DNA from: Desulfonatronum sp.
Lineage (GTDB): Bacteria; Desulfobacterota; Desulfovibrionia; Desulfovibrionales; Desulfonatronaceae
Length of the DNA: 5,971 nt
Reading direction: 5' to 3'
Assembly: GCA_007127655.1 (NCBI GenBank)
Contig: SKYX01000362.1
Location: 1 to 5,971 of the forward strand
A program made the translations under genes and the position numbers. The notes below the pieces were generated by a model that ran no database searches, was not told where the DNA came from, and worked only from the letters and a program-made list of their open reading frames with translations. The stretch's first letter is position 1, and every line of letters starts with the position of its first letter. Positions 5,543 through 5,971 of this stretch are shown here, piece after piece.

Positions 5543-5971
5543 CTAATCTTCTTCCTCACTCAGCCGATCAAACACCTCATCCCCCCATTCCATCAACCCC
5601 GGCACGGACTCCCAAAAGTCCCGGTTCATCCGGGCATAATCCCAGGCCACGTTCGCGTCATGAAAGGTAAACCCATCCTCTTCATCGCCTTCGTAATCGT
5701 CCTCATCCGGTTGACCGATTTCCGGCTCGAACAAACATTCGGGAACCATAGGGAAGTTTTCCATGGCTTCCACCATGGCTGATTCAGCATCATTCTTCCT
5801 GCCTTGCCGGAAGAGAACGATGGCCCGGCCAAAGGCCAATTCTGGTCGGCCATTTTCGGGATTTTCCTCCGCAAGGCGCAAAACCTGATCATCCTTGCCA
5901 AGTCGCAGCAATGCCGTACACAACAGCGAGACGACGTTCTCTTCGTCCGTGGGGTTGAGCCGGAGATACAG
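5543..5971 (-). CDS. TPR / ST7-like protein, C-terminal part
   Basis: Only the last 142 residues are in the window; the frame is still open at the right edge, so the true start lies outside. The visible part begins LYLRLNPTDEENVVSLL, followed by helical-pair repeats typical of tetratricopeptide proteins (LCTALLRLGKDDQVLRLAEE, then ELAFGRAIVLFRQGRKNDAE, then AMVEAMENFPMVPECLF). An acidic linker (DEDDYEGDEED) and the ending DANVAWDYARMNRDFWESVP then GLMEW follow. This arrangement resembles bacterial TPR proteins related to ST7, whose repeat reads LNP-D-NQGVR and whose C-terminus has a similar EA..YA...W...PG...WL pattern. TPR proteins are scaffolds for protein binding; no partner can be named here. 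It is convergent to the mazG group. An in-frame TTG at 5923 is not taken as the start because the repeat continues upstream of it. Confidence 0.75.
   Translation of the reverse strand: MYLRLNPTDEENVVSLLCTALLRLGKDDQVLRLAEENPENGRPELAFGRAIVLFRQGRKNDAESAMVEAMENFPMVPECLFEPEIGQPDEDDYEGDEEDGFTFHDANVAWDYARMNRDFWESVPGLMEWGDEVFDRLSEEED

Noticed and set aside
5386..5782. Plus-strand frames of 94 and 113 codons at the right end
   Set aside because: They are antisense to the TPR/ST7-like gene, proline/histidine-rich, and lack ribosome-binding sites.

Overview
The window looks like chromosomal DNA of a GC-rich Gram-negative bacterium. The most likely source is a sulfate-reducing Desulfovibrionales-type member of the Desulfobacterota. 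This rests on the gene set, a G/C preference at third codon positions, and a CvpA-then-mazG layout. It is an inference from content only; no rRNA or other marker gene is present.

Left part, minus strand (positions 3 to 3237, read right to left): a three-gene run that probably forms one regulatory and transport unit. It begins with a 644-residue protein combining a cyclic-nucleotide-binding-like domain, a CBS pair and a DUF294 nucleotidyltransferase. A DEDDh 3'-5' exonuclease follows only 9 bases later. After a 289-base gap comes the 83-residue DUF4212 small subunit of a sodium:solute (acetate-type) symporter. The large subunit would be expected just beyond the left edge. The gap between the exonuclease and the DUF4212 gene is not empty. 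It holds a roughly 158-bp element with two nested pairs of perfect 12-bp inverted repeats around a 20-bp perfect REP-like palindrome.

Centre: a 399-base divergent intergenic region (3238 to 3636) separates the minus-strand unit from the plus-strand genes. It contains a small perfect palindrome (3322 to 3335) that could be an operator.

Right part, plus strand: a CvpA-family four-helix membrane protein, a 167-base gap with an imperfect hairpin followed by eight T, then mazG (two-domain nucleoside triphosphate pyrophosphohydrolase). A 67-residue unrecognised protein overlaps the end of mazG by 20 bases. At the right edge, the C-terminal 142 residues of a TPR/ST7-like protein are encoded convergently on the minus strand and cut by the window end. 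The 193-base convergent gap before it shows no clear terminator, but it holds two tiny minus-strand frames that meet in an ATGA overlap.

Most of the window is recognisable housekeeping or accessory content. The two things most worth a second look are the nested palindromic element, and the pairing of a putative nucleotidyltransferase with an exonuclease beside a symporter. No CRISPR array, tRNA, rRNA, transposase or phage gene was found.
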